Assembly: GCA_944323135.1 (NCBI GenBank)
Contig: CALURI010000011.1
Coordinates: 1-64,000, forward strand
Length of the DNA: 64,000 bases
Reading direction: 5' to 3'
DNA from: Candidatus Gastranaerophilales bacterium
GTDB lineage: Bacteria > Cyanobacteriota > Vampirovibrionia > Gastranaerophilales > Gastranaerophilaceae
The translations under genes were made by a program, and so were the position numbers. Position 1 is the first letter of the stretch. Each line of letters begins with the position of its first letter. Below the pieces are notes generated by a model. The model was not told the origin of the DNA and searched no databases. It worked only from the letters and a program-made list of their open reading frames with translations. Positions 16,972 through 24,700 of this stretch are shown piece after piece.

Positions 16972-17134
16972 ACACTACAGTCGAAATTTGTGCTGAATTT
17001 TCATGTAGTCAGGCAAAAATAGGACGTAGGATTCTTAAATATTACAAGAATCGGCAGTCCCGTCATACCGGAATGCGTAAGGGTTTCAGGATATGATTTT
17101 GCCAAGTTGTTACTAAAATAAAAGGAGAAATTAA
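16972..17134 (+). promoter_or_regulatory. Structured 5' leader of rpsL
   Basis: The leader is less AT-rich than other spacers. It has a 7-bp hairpin GATTCTT/AAGAATC (17030-17036 with 17046-17052), then a GC-richer stretch with CCC at 17059 facing GGG near 17080. No T-run follows, so it is not an obvious attenuator. A ribosomal-protein autoregulatory leader is inferred. AAAGGAG lies just before the rpsL ATG. Confidence 0.45.
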
Positions 17135-17521
17135 ATGCCTACAATTAATCAGCTTGTGCGCAGAGAACGCAAAAAGCTAACTGACAAAACAAAATCTCCG
17201 GCTTTGATGGATTGTCCTCAAAGACGTGGTGTATGTACAAGGGTTTACACAACTACCCCTAAAAAACCTAACTCAGCTTTAAGAAAAGTTGCAAGGGTAA
17301 GATTAACTAACGGATTTGAAGTTACTTCATATATCCCTGGTATCGGTCATAACCTTCAAGAACACAGTGTTGTTCTAATCAGAGGCGGAAGGGTTAAAGA
17401 CCTTCCTGGTGTAAGATACCACATTGTAAGAGGTACTTTAGATACTGCAGGTGTTGCAAACAGAGCTCAAAGCAGATCTAAATACGGTGCTAAGAAAAAT
17501 GCTAAAGGAGGTAAGAAATAA
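17135..17521 (+). CDS. rpsL: 30S ribosomal protein S12
   Basis: S12 of the decoding centre, 128 residues. [14 protein letters not shown] opening, the [18 protein letters not shown] loop (with the lysine region where streptomycin resistance arises in other bacteria, here wild-type KKPNS), and [18 protein letters not shown] are all conserved. The stop codon overlaps the rpsG ATG by one base, indicating translational coupling. It has its own promoter and leader. Confidence 0.98.
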   Translation: MPTINQLVRRERKKLTDKTKSPALMDCPQRRGVCTRVYTTTPKKPNSALRKVARVRLTNGFEVTSYIPGIGHNLQEHSVVLIRGGRVKDLPGVRYHIVRGTLDTAGVANRAQSRSKYGAKKNAKGGKK

Positions 17522-17991
17522 TGTCAAGACGTTCTAAACCAGCTAAAAGAATACCTTTAGCAGATCCAGTATATAACAGTGTTGATATTTCTAAATTTAT
17601 CAACAGAATTATGAGACGTGGTAAAAAGTCATTAGCTGAAAAAATCTTCTATGCTACTTTATTGAAAATAGAAGAAAGAACAGGTGAAAAACCTCTTGAA
17701 ATTTTCCAAAAAGCTATGACAAATGCAACTCCGTTGTTAGAAGTAAAAGCAAGACGTATCGGTGGTTCTACTTATCAAGTACCTATCGAAGTTAAAGCTG
17801 ACAGAGGATTTGCTCTTGCTTCATCTTGGTTAATTGAAGCTGCTAAAAAACGCGGCGGTAAATCATTTATTGACAAATTAACAAATGAAATTATCGATGC
17901 TTCAAACGGTTCAGGTGCAGCTTGCAAAAAACGTGAAGATACTCATAAAATGGCTGAAGCTAACAAAGCTTTTGCTCACTACAGATATTAA
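17521..17991 (+). CDS. rpsG: 30S ribosomal protein S7
   Basis: 156-residue S7, the assembly initiator of the 30S head. [10 protein letters not shown] opening, FINRIMRRGKKSLAEKIFY, the GGSTYQVPIEV RNA-binding segment and KKREDTHKMAEANKAFAHYRY end are typical. It overlaps rpsL by one base. The usual continuation fusA-tufA is absent: a strong terminator and a convergent gene follow, so the str operon is split here. Confidence 0.98.
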   Translation: MSRRSKPAKRIPLADPVYNSVDISKFINRIMRRGKKSLAEKIFYATLLKIEERTGEKPLEIFQKAMTNATPLLEVKARRIGGSTYQVPIEVKADRGFALASSWLIEAAKKRGGKSFIDKLTNEIIDASNGSGAACKKREDTHKMAEANKAFAHYRY

Positions 17992-18016
17992 TTTTACGAT
18001 TAATATAATTAGAAAT

Positions 18017-18057
18017 AAAAGAGGAATTTATACTATAATTCCTCTTTTATTTTTTTT
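18017..18057. terminator. Strong intrinsic terminator after rpsG
   Basis: A perfect 12-bp stem (AAAAGAGGAATT at 18017-18028 with AATTCCTCTTTT at 18037-18048), 8-nt loop and a T-run at 18050-18057. The second arm also encodes the last codons (KIKEEL) of the convergent gene, so the terminator and that coding end are superimposed. Confidence 0.9.
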
Positions 18058-19616
18058 AAATCATCTTGAGCATTTGTTATTGAATGAATACCGTATATTT
18101 TATTAAAAGCTCTTAAAACTGCCGGATTTATAATAGTTGGAGGGCATTCTGATAAAAAAATATTTTTTGCTCCGCTATTTTTTAAACTTATTATATTTGA
18201 CAGTGAATTTACATCACATTTAGTCAGAAAAAATACTAATTTTGATGATGTTACGGGGATTTTTTGCAAAATTTTATGAAGTATTCCATAAATCATAGGA
18301 TAATCATTCCCGACATTCAAAGCATAGACATTATCTTGATTAGGATTATATGAAAAAGAAATAACCCAAGATTTTGAAGGTAAATTATTGAAGAACGATT
18401 TAAAATATTCTTTTTGCAAAACAGGCAAATTAGAATGACCGATAATGAATATTCTTTCAGGATTTTCAGATAAGATTTTGTCTAAAAAAGAATCGAACTC
18501 TTTTTCATCATAACCGACTTCAATATAATTTCTATCATGTGCTTTTGCAAAACCTTTTGCTTGAAATGCCGAATTAATCAGCGGTAAAAAATTGTTATTA
18601 TCAATTTTTATAACACCTTTAGCTGCAGCACTATCAGTTGTAAATAATCTGCCCCTATATAAATATTCAATATTTTGGACTTCGTTTTTTGTCAAAAGAA
18701 TCGCACCCGGAAAAGTTGCAAAATCAAGTATTGTATTAAAAGATACAGACCCAAAATGTCCTTTTAAATTTTTGAAATTTTTAAAATATGGAAAAGCATG
18801 AGCAATTAATAAATTCCCGTTTGTATAAATATCAATATCTTTTCCTTCTGCAGATTTTAAAAGGAGATCCAAATCTTCAAAATTTGAGCCTGAAACCATT
18901 ATTACTTTATTAGGGCGTGTTGAAAGTGATACTTCTGTTTTTTCAGGAGTGCCATATTTCTCAATTTGAAGTTTATTAATGATTTTTAATAATTCTATAT
19001 CTTCTTTTGCAAGTTCATCTATATTTTTTTTCATTGTTTCAAATAATATTCGATTTGAATTAAATAAATTAATTGCATTCAATACCTTGTTTTCAGCTAT
19101 TTCTGCAGTTTTATTTAATTCATATAAACTTACAAGATTAGAACAAACACTTTTTATAACGCTTCTCAAAATTTCAGCAATATATTTTTTTTCGAAATTA
19201 AGTTTTTTATACTTATTTAAAAATTCTTTATCACCTTTTTTCAATATTTCAGAAAGACTCGTTTTAGGAGAAAATTTAACAAGATTTTTTATATCATCAC
19301 ATTTTATATTTTGTTCCTTACAGATTTTTAAATATTCTTTCCTGCAACTTACAAGATTAACGTAGTGCTTGGAAAATGAGTCAAGAATCTGTGATTCTGA
19401 AAAATCCCGAGCAGAATCTATTACAGCAATCTCTTTTATAATATTTTTTATAATATCTTGCTTTCTGACATTAAAATCAATTAATTTTAAAAGATAAAAC
19501 GCCGTCTGCCTAAATAAAATATACATAACTTCCTGCATGGAAGATATGTTAGGGGAAATTGAACATGCCCCCTTTGCGACACAATCGTTATACTCAAAAC
19601 TCGAATTATAATACAT
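18033..19616 (-). CDS. Hybrid cluster protein (Hcp)-like protein lacking cluster ligands
   Basis: 527 residues resembling Hcp/hydroxylamine reductase: VIMVSGSNFEDLDLLLKSAE (about 238-257), the following IDIYTNGNLLIAHAFPYF (about 261-278), KGHFGSVSFN, FATFPGAILLTKN and the terminal PPTIINPAVLRAFNKIYGI align in order. In Hcp the cluster ligands sit in YTHGEM, NC, GC, GCxK and GQCND motifs. Here these read YTNGNL, NE, GHSN, SYNP and VGND, so His, Glu and Cys ligands are missing. The N-terminus has only Cys12 and Cys18 instead of four clustered cysteines. It is likely a non-enzymatic or re-purposed paralogue. It follows a glutaredoxin gene by 6 bp. Confidence 0.75.
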   Translation of the reverse strand: MYYNSSFEYNDCVAKGACSISPNISSMQEVMYILFRQTAFYLLKLIDFNVRKQDIIKNIIKEIAVIDSARDFSESQILDSFSKHYVNLVSCRKEYLKICKEQNIKCDDIKNLVKFSPKTSLSEILKKGDKEFLNKYKKLNFEKKYIAEILRSVIKSVCSNLVSLYELNKTAEIAENKVLNAINLFNSNRILFETMKKNIDELAKEDIELLKIINKLQIEKYGTPEKTEVSLSTRPNKVIMVSGSNFEDLDLLLKSAEGKDIDIYTNGNLLIAHAFPYFKNFKNLKGHFGSVSFNTILDFATFPGAILLTKNEVQNIEYLYRGRLFTTDSAAAKGVIKIDNNNFLPLINSAFQAKGFAKAHDRNYIEVGYDEKEFDSFLDKILSENPERIFIIGHSNLPVLQKEYFKSFFNNLPSKSWVISFSYNPNQDNVYALNVGNDYPMIYGILHKILQKIPVTSSKLVFFLTKCDVNSLSNIISLKNSGAKNIFLSECPPTIINPAVLRAFNKIYGIHSITNAQDDLKKIKEEL

Positions 19617-19622
19617 TTTATA

Positions 19623-19853
19623 CTAAACCTTACTTTTCACATATTTTATGATGTCGTCAGATTCATACATTGAAACATTATTAGTCGTATCTACAAGAAA
19701 CGGAACTTGTTTTTCTCCGCCTATTTTTATTAAATTATTAAGATTTTCAGGATTTGTTATATCTTTTTTATTATATACAATGTTATTTTCATCAAAAAAA
19801 TTCATAACCTTGCGACAATATGGACATGTCTCAGATACATATAAATCATACAT
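19623..19853 (-). CDS. Glutaredoxin
   Basis: 76-residue class I-type glutaredoxin: dithiol CPYC at 10-13 (VSETCPYCRKVM), the cis-Pro motif QVPFLVD and the YESDDIIKYV end that binds glutathione or another thiol. It is the first gene of a two-gene unit with the Hcp-like protein, the spacing being 6 bp. AAAGGAG lies 10 bases upstream of the ATG. It presumably reduces disulfides in an organism whose main low-molecular-weight thiol is unknown. Confidence 0.92.
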   Translation of the reverse strand: MYDLYVSETCPYCRKVMNFFDENNIVYNKKDITNPENLNNLIKIGGEKQVPFLVDTTNNVSMYESDDIIKYVKSKV

Positions 19854-19971
19854 TTTATCATTTCTCCTTTTTTTAAATTATAAAACTTTATGTTTTAAAT
19901 AAATTCCCCTGTAATCTAATAAATAAATTACACAATTGCATAAGAATAATTTTTATATTAAAATTGGTGTT

Positions 19972-21084
19972 ATGAAAAATATATTGTTTGTATTTGGCAC
20001 ACGCCCTGAAGTTATAAAACTTGCTCCTGTTATTTTGGAATTAAAAAAATATCCGGATAGATATAATGTCATAATCTGCAATACAGAACAACAAAAAGAG
20101 CTTTCTAATCAAACTCTTGAATATTTTGGGCTTAAAGCAGATTTAAATTTAGACTGCATGAAACCTAATCAATCACTTATTGAAGTACAAACAAGGATAT
20201 TAGAAGCTCTTGATAAAGTTTTTAAAGAAAATAATATTGATGCAACTATTGTTCAAGGGGATACAATGACGGTTTTATGCGGGGCTTTAGCAAGCTTTTA
20301 TAATAAAATTCCTGTGTATCATGTTGAAGCTGGATTGCGCTCATACGATATATATGAACCGTTTCCTGAAGAAATAATGCGCCAAATGACTTCGAGAGTT
20401 GCAGCTGTACACTTTGCTCCCACTGAAAAAAACAGAAATGCACTATTAAAAGAAAATATTTCTGATGACAAAATTTATGTTGTTGGAAATACTGTCATTG
20501 ATGCTCTATTTTGCTTATCTGATGAAACTTTGAACAGTGCAAAATCATACTTTGAAACCAATGGGATTAAAATTGATGACAAACTGGTTTTAATTACAGC
20601 TCACAGACGAGAAAATCATGGTGAAAGAATTGATAGAATACTTGATGCAATTGAATTTTTAGCAGGTAAATATGCTGAACATACATTTGTTATTCCGGTA
20701 CATCCAAATCCAAATGTTAAAAACAAAATTCATTCAAGATTAGAAACTTATAAGAATATTAAACTTTTAAAACCTTTGGATTATCCATATCTTGTTTATT
20801 TGATGAAAAACGCAAAACTTATTTTAACGGATTCCGGCGGAATTCAAGAAGAAGCTCCTTCATTTGGATGTCCTACACTTGTTATGAGATATGAAACAGA
20901 AAGACAAGAAGGAATTGATGCAGGCGTATCAATTTTGGTCGGTGCTGATTATAATAAAATAGTTTCTTGCAGTGAAGAAGTACTTTCAAAATCACGCACA
21001 GAAACCAGACTTAAAGCTCAAAATCCTTACGGTGACGGTACATCTGCAAAACAAATAGAACAAATTATATCTAAACAATTTTAG
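19972..21084 (+). CDS. wecB: UDP-N-acetylglucosamine 2-epimerase (non-hydrolysing)
   Basis: Converts UDP-GlcNAc to UDP-ManNAc for surface polysaccharide or teichoic-acid-type linkage units. Family motifs are FGTRPEVIKLAPV, VQGDTMTVLCGALASFY, HVEAGLRSYDIYEPFPEE, ITAHRRENHGERI and LTDSGGIQEEAPSFG, including the catalytic-site acidic and histidine residues. I start at the ATG at 19972 (MKNILFVFGTRPEV, 370 aa), preceded by GGTG and a TATATT box; the upstream 12 codons are not family-like. No other wec genes adjoin. Confidence 0.94.
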   Translation: MKNILFVFGTRPEVIKLAPVILELKKYPDRYNVIICNTEQQKELSNQTLEYFGLKADLNLDCMKPNQSLIEVQTRILEALDKVFKENNIDATIVQGDTMTVLCGALASFYNKIPVYHVEAGLRSYDIYEPFPEEIMRQMTSRVAAVHFAPTEKNRNALLKENISDDKIYVVGNTVIDALFCLSDETLNSAKSYFETNGIKIDDKLVLITAHRRENHGERIDRILDAIEFLAGKYAEHTFVIPVHPNPNVKNKIHSRLETYKNIKLLKPLDYPYLVYLMKNAKLILTDSGGIQEEAPSFGCPTLVMRYETERQEGIDAGVSILVGADYNKIVSCSEEVLSKSRTETRLKAQNPYGDGTSAKQIEQIISKQF

Positions 21085-21102
21085 ATTTTAGATTTTATAA
21101 AA

Positions 21103-21738
21103 TTATATTTTTGCAGCAGTTCTTCTGCTTTCGTAACTTCTTATTGTTTCACCTTTGAGAACATGTTTTGAATAACTTTTTAACCTGTAATTTATTTTCG
21201 GTGCATCAGAAAGTTCTTTTTGAAAATTTCTGTACATAGCTTTTTCACGTTCTTTTATTATTTCGTTAATATCAGGTTTTTTACTATTTTTTTGTCTTCG
21301 TGCAGAGCGCATTACCATAAGAAGTAAAGCTATAGATATAATGCTCCACAGAACTTTTCCTTCACCTACAACACTTTTTACTGTTACTGGAGATGAATCA
21401 GGGGTTTCAAACACAATATTAGCCATAGAAATACCGGGCGCTTCAATATAAATCTTTAATTCATTATTTTTAGCATTTTCAATAACCAAACCTTTTACTT
21501 TAGAAGCATTTTTATAAAGCGTGTTGATATCAGGCGATTGAGAAATACCTTTCATTGTAATCACAATTTTATCAGAAGATTCAATTTCTCTTTTAAGTTT
21601 GGTAATTTGATCTGAGCGCAATATAACAGAAGTTTGTCCATCATTATTATCTATTACGACAGAGTTCAAATAATTTTCACTTGCAAATGCTGCAAGTCCT
21701 GAAAATAACATTATTGTAACCAACAATTTTTTCAACAT
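21103..21738 (-). CDS. Secreted/membrane protein, possible AMIN-like domain
   Basis: About 211 residues starting at the ATG at 21738 (MLKKLLVTIMLFSGLAAFAS), which gives a clean signal peptide; an in-frame TTG 21 bp upstream is less likely. The exported part (NSVVIDNNDGQTSVILRSD, KIVITMKGI) has a strand-rich pattern like AMIN domains of cell-wall or secretin-associated proteins, but this is weak. A membrane helix follows at about residues 128-143 (VLWSIISIALLLMVM) and then a basic cytoplasmic tail. Function unknown. Confidence 0.65.
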   Translation of the reverse strand: MLKKLLVTIMLFSGLAAFASENYLNSVVIDNNDGQTSVILRSDQITKLKREIESSDKIVITMKGISQSPDINTLYKNASKVKGLVIENAKNNELKIYIEAPGISMANIVFETPDSSPVTVKSVVGEGKVLWSIISIALLLMVMRSARRQKNSKKPDINEIIKEREKAMYRNFQKELSDAPKINYRLKSYSKHVLKGETIRSYESRRTAAKI

Positions 21739-21933
21739 ATCCTTTTTAATCCTCTCCAATTACACAATACGTTATATTATGTAAATTCGCATCAATCAAC
21801 AGTTTTAAGAGTATAAACCAATAGATTGATATATTATGTTAAAAAATGTTACAAATAAAGACCATGCCGAAATTCATAAAAAAAATTTTTTTTTATATAA
21901 ATGTAAGACACGAGATATTAATAGGAGCAAGTT

Positions 21934-22308
21934 ATGAATAACATTTCATCTAAAGCTGAAAATATGGCAAATAATAATATCAGAAGCACTAAACCTGCAG
22001 AATCTGTTGAAACAGCAGGCTCATTAGCTTCAAATCAAGTTCATAGCCTCTTTAAAACAAATGTATATGATGTGTTTTCATCCAGCAATCCTTTCTCTGT
22101 TGATTATTCACAATACGCATCTACAGGAGAAACAGTAGCATACACAGGCGGATTTTTAAGCGGTTTTTCTAGTGCTGTATCAACTTTAACATCTGCAGGT
22201 TCAAGTTTTACTGGAGGTACAGCAACAGCAAGTACTGCCACATCTTGCGGCGGAGGATTTTCAGGCGCATCTTGCGGTTCTTCAGGAGGGTTTAGTTCTG
22301 TATGTTAG
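21934..22308 (+). CDS. Gly/Ser/Cys-rich small protein
   Basis: 124 residues: a polar N-terminal half without a signal peptide and a C-terminal half of Gly, Ser, Thr and Ala, ending SCGGGFSGASCGSSGGFSSVC with four cysteines in the last 23 residues. AGGAGC precedes the ATG and a strong terminator follows, so it is a single-gene unit. The leader-plus-Cys/Ser/Gly-core layout resembles precursors of modified peptides, but no modification enzyme is adjacent; an exposed or disulfide-linked surface protein is an alternative. Not recognised. Confidence 0.7.
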   Translation: MNNISSKAENMANNNIRSTKPAESVETAGSLASNQVHSLFKTNVYDVFSSSNPFSVDYSQYASTGETVAYTGGFLSGFSSAVSTLTSAGSSFTGGTATASTATSCGGGFSGASCGSSGGFSSVC

Positions 22309-22348
22309 TAACAAATATTTGAGAAATAAGAAAAAGAAATACACTAAT

Positions 22349-22374
22349 TGACGGTTAACTAAACCGTCATTTTT
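22349..22374 (+). terminator. Intrinsic terminator after the Gly/Ser/Cys-rich gene
   Basis: Perfect 8-bp stem TGACGGTT (22349-22356)/AACCGTCA (22362-22369) with loop AACTA and a T-run. Confidence 0.85.
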
Positions 22375-22389
22375 ATTTATAAATATTAT

Positions 22390-22641
22390 GTGAATAAGAA
22401 ATATTATACATATTTAATTCTGACAGAACACAATACATTCTATTGCGGTTATACAGATGATGTTGAAAAACGGTTTAAAGCTCATCTAAACGGTAAAGGA
22501 GCAAAATATACAAGAGCAAATAAACCAATTAAAATAGTTTATCAAAAGGAATTTTCAACTAAATCCGAGGCAATGAAAGAAGAAGCTAGAATCAAAAGAA
22601 TGTCTCACACTGAAAAAACTCAACTCCTTAAAAATAACTGA
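22390..22641 (+). CDS. GIY-YIG domain protein (UPF0213 type)
   Basis: 83 residues forming one GIY-YIG nuclease-fold domain: YYTYLILTEHNTFYCGYTDD (YxL ... YCGYT in place of GIY-YIG), then a conserved arginine (VEKRFKAHLNGKGAKYTR) and Glu in KEEARIKRMSH. Relatives are small single-domain proteins with poorly known DNA roles. It starts at a GTG right after a TATTAT box; the real start could be different by a few codons. It lies between the preceding terminator and a convergent gene. Confidence 0.88.
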   Translation: MNKKYYTYLILTEHNTFYCGYTDDVEKRFKAHLNGKGAKYTRANKPIKIVYQKEFSTKSEAMKEEARIKRMSHTEKTQLLKNN

Positions 22642-22668
22642 GAATTATAAATTAAAGAATTTTTAAAT

Positions 22669-24024
22669 TTATTTGTTTTGCTCTTTAGCTTTTTCTTTTT
22701 CCAAACGTTCCAGCTCTTTTTGGCGCTGACGTTCTAATTCTTGCTGTTTTTTTAGCTCTTGTTCAGCTTTTATCTGTTTATATTTTTCAATTCCTTCATT
22801 ACCTGATGTGGAACCTTCTATTTTGCGCCTTAAATCATAATCTTTTTGAGATTCCTTAAACTCTTCGTCTAATTCTTTAAGCTTTATTTTATAAGATTTT
22901 TCTAAAGCTTTTATATCTTCCTTTTTCTGCTTTTTAGCTTCTTTTTCTTTATTTTTTTCAATACGTTTTAATTGTTTTTCCTCTTCTTCGCTAATAGAAG
23001 GATGTACAACTCCTGACTTTACAAGCTTATAACCATTCATACCTATCTGAATTGATTTTGTAGGATCAAGAGAAAGAAGTCTTGTTTTTTCACCTTTTGA
23101 TGTAATAGCCCATACCCCAAGATTTACCGGTTTATCACCTGTATATGCAACAGCACTAACAACAACCCAATTTGGATTACTGGCTGCAAACCCGAGCGGA
23201 ATTATATCCCAACGCTTGTCATCAAGATTGAGGTCATTATTCTCCTTCCAGTAATAAACAATTGAATCTCTGACATCTTTTAAACTGTAGGAATTATTTA
23301 CTGTAAAATCATATACAAAAGGAGTAGTTTTCCATATACCGTCTTTTGTATTTCCGATTTTTTCCTTCAGCAGGATTTTTGTACCATCATGATTAAAATC
23401 AACAGGGGTAATCGTTCTAAATGTATAATAATTATCATTAGCCTTATCAGTTGACAAAATAGGTTCTGACAATCTATGAATAGTACTTGCTGTTAATATT
23501 TTATCCATATTAGATTTTGCCTGTTCGAGATTAATAACAAAAATATCACAAGCTGTTGAACCTGTATTTGGATAATAATAAACAGCAGGATAAACAAGTT
23601 TTGTAAAATCAGGAGACACAATCCCTTGTGCATTTTGCTGACGTTTTTCGTAAAATGCATTAGTTAAAGTAATTTCAGGACTACCAGGTGGATTATTGTA
23701 TCTTGTAATTTTATATGCAGGCTGCGGAACATAAACCATATCAGCAGGTGTAGGGACTTTAGGAATTTCAATATCAGATTCCATTCTGTCTTTCGGTGCT
23801 GATAGCTGCTCATATTCTTCAATAGTCATAAAAGCATTAGGATTAGAACGTCTTTTTAAAACAGCTTTTTTATATTTTTCTTTTTCTTCTTGTTTCTTTA
23901 CATTAAGCAAATACTTCGCTTCCTGTTTATTTTGGTCCTTATCGACAAAAGGCACAGGAATTTCATCACCCCACTGAATATAAGCGCAAAAAGCTGCCGC
24001 AATTCCAAGGAGCGCATAAATCAT
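22669..24024 (-). CDS. Membrane-anchored protein with beta-propeller-like region and coiled-coil tail
   Basis: 451 residues, not recognised. An N-terminal hydrophobic helix (MIYALLGIAAAFCAYIQW) is followed by a charged linker, a strand-rich middle (about 100-330) with phrases such as SPDFTKLVYPAVYYY and DFNHDGTKILLKE that recall TolB/WD-type propeller repeats, and a Lys/Glu-rich coiled coil from about 345 to the end. It starts 1 bp after the response regulator stop, whose end contains AAGGAAGG. It is the third gene of the two-component operon and may be exported or peripheral. Confidence 0.7.
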   Translation of the reverse strand: MIYALLGIAAAFCAYIQWGDEIPVPFVDKDQNKQEAKYLLNVKKQEEKEKYKKAVLKRRSNPNAFMTIEEYEQLSAPKDRMESDIEIPKVPTPADMVYVPQPAYKITRYNNPPGSPEITLTNAFYEKRQQNAQGIVSPDFTKLVYPAVYYYPNTGSTACDIFVINLEQAKSNMDKILTASTIHRLSEPILSTDKANDNYYTFRTITPVDFNHDGTKILLKEKIGNTKDGIWKTTPFVYDFTVNNSYSLKDVRDSIVYYWKENNDLNLDDKRWDIIPLGFAASNPNWVVVSAVAYTGDKPVNLGVWAITSKGEKTRLLSLDPTKSIQIGMNGYKLVKSGVVHPSISEEEEKQLKRIEKNKEKEAKKQKKEDIKALEKSYKIKLKELDEEFKESQKDYDLRRKIEGSTSGNEGIEKYKQIKAEQELKKQQELERQRQKELERLEKEKAKEQNK

Positions 24025-24025
24025 A

Positions 24026-24700
24026 CTATACTAAACCTTCCTTCATAGCCATAGAAATAGCTTTTGAACGAGTATTTACATATAATTTTTGCAAAATACT
24101 GTGGACATGAGTTTTTGTAGTAGAAATAGTTATAACGAGTTTTTCTGCAATCTGCGGATTAGTAAGCCCATCAACTATCAATGCAAGAACTTCCATCTCA
24201 CGTTCGGTTAAACCATATAAATTTTTACCAAGTTTATAATTAATTTCACCGCGTTTTTCATTAGAGCTTCCGCTTCTTCTAATATTTGTAAGTACAACTT
24301 TAGCAATAGCAGGATCTAGCCAGCCCGCACCTTCTGATACAGCTAAAACTGCAGAAACAGTCTGTTCTGAAGTTGCACCCTTTGTTATATAACCGTCCGC
24401 CCCTGCTTGAAAAGAATCAAATATATCATCATCACTTTCTCTTGAAGTGTACATAAGAACTTTAATTTTCGAATTTGAAGCCTTAATCCTTTTTGTAGCT
24501 TCAATTCCGTCAATTGTGGGAAGTCCAATATCCATTACAACAACATCAGGAAGAATTTCTAAAGCTTTATCAACACCTTCTTGACCGTCAGCGCACATTC
24601 CTGCTATTTCAATATTAGAGTTATTGCTCAAAATTACAGAAAGTCCCATTCGAGCCATATCATGGTCTTCTACAATTAACACACTTACTTTCTTAGCCAT
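24026..24700 (-). CDS. Response regulator, NarL/LuxR family
   Basis: Receiver domain (VSVLIVEDHDMARMGL, phospho-acceptor in VVVMDIGLPTIDG, Lys in TKGATSEQT) followed by a LuxR-type HTH (REMEVLALIVDGLTNPQIAEKL, TTKTHVHSIL). I choose the ATG at 24700 (MAKKVSVLIVEDHD, 225 aa); the 14 codons above it are inside the kinase gene. It overlaps the end of the kinase gene by 8 bp and is its evident partner. Target genes are unknown. Confidence 0.93.
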   Translation of the reverse strand: MAKKVSVLIVEDHDMARMGLSVILSNNSNIEIAGMCADGQEGVDKALEILPDVVVMDIGLPTIDGIEATKRIKASNSKIKVLMYTSRESDDDIFDSFQAGADGYITKGATSEQTVSAVLAVSEGAGWLDPAIAKVVLTNIRRSGSSNEKRGEINYKLGKNLYGLTEREMEVLALIVDGLTNPQIAEKLVITISTTKTHVHSILQKLYVNTRSKAISMAMKEGLV

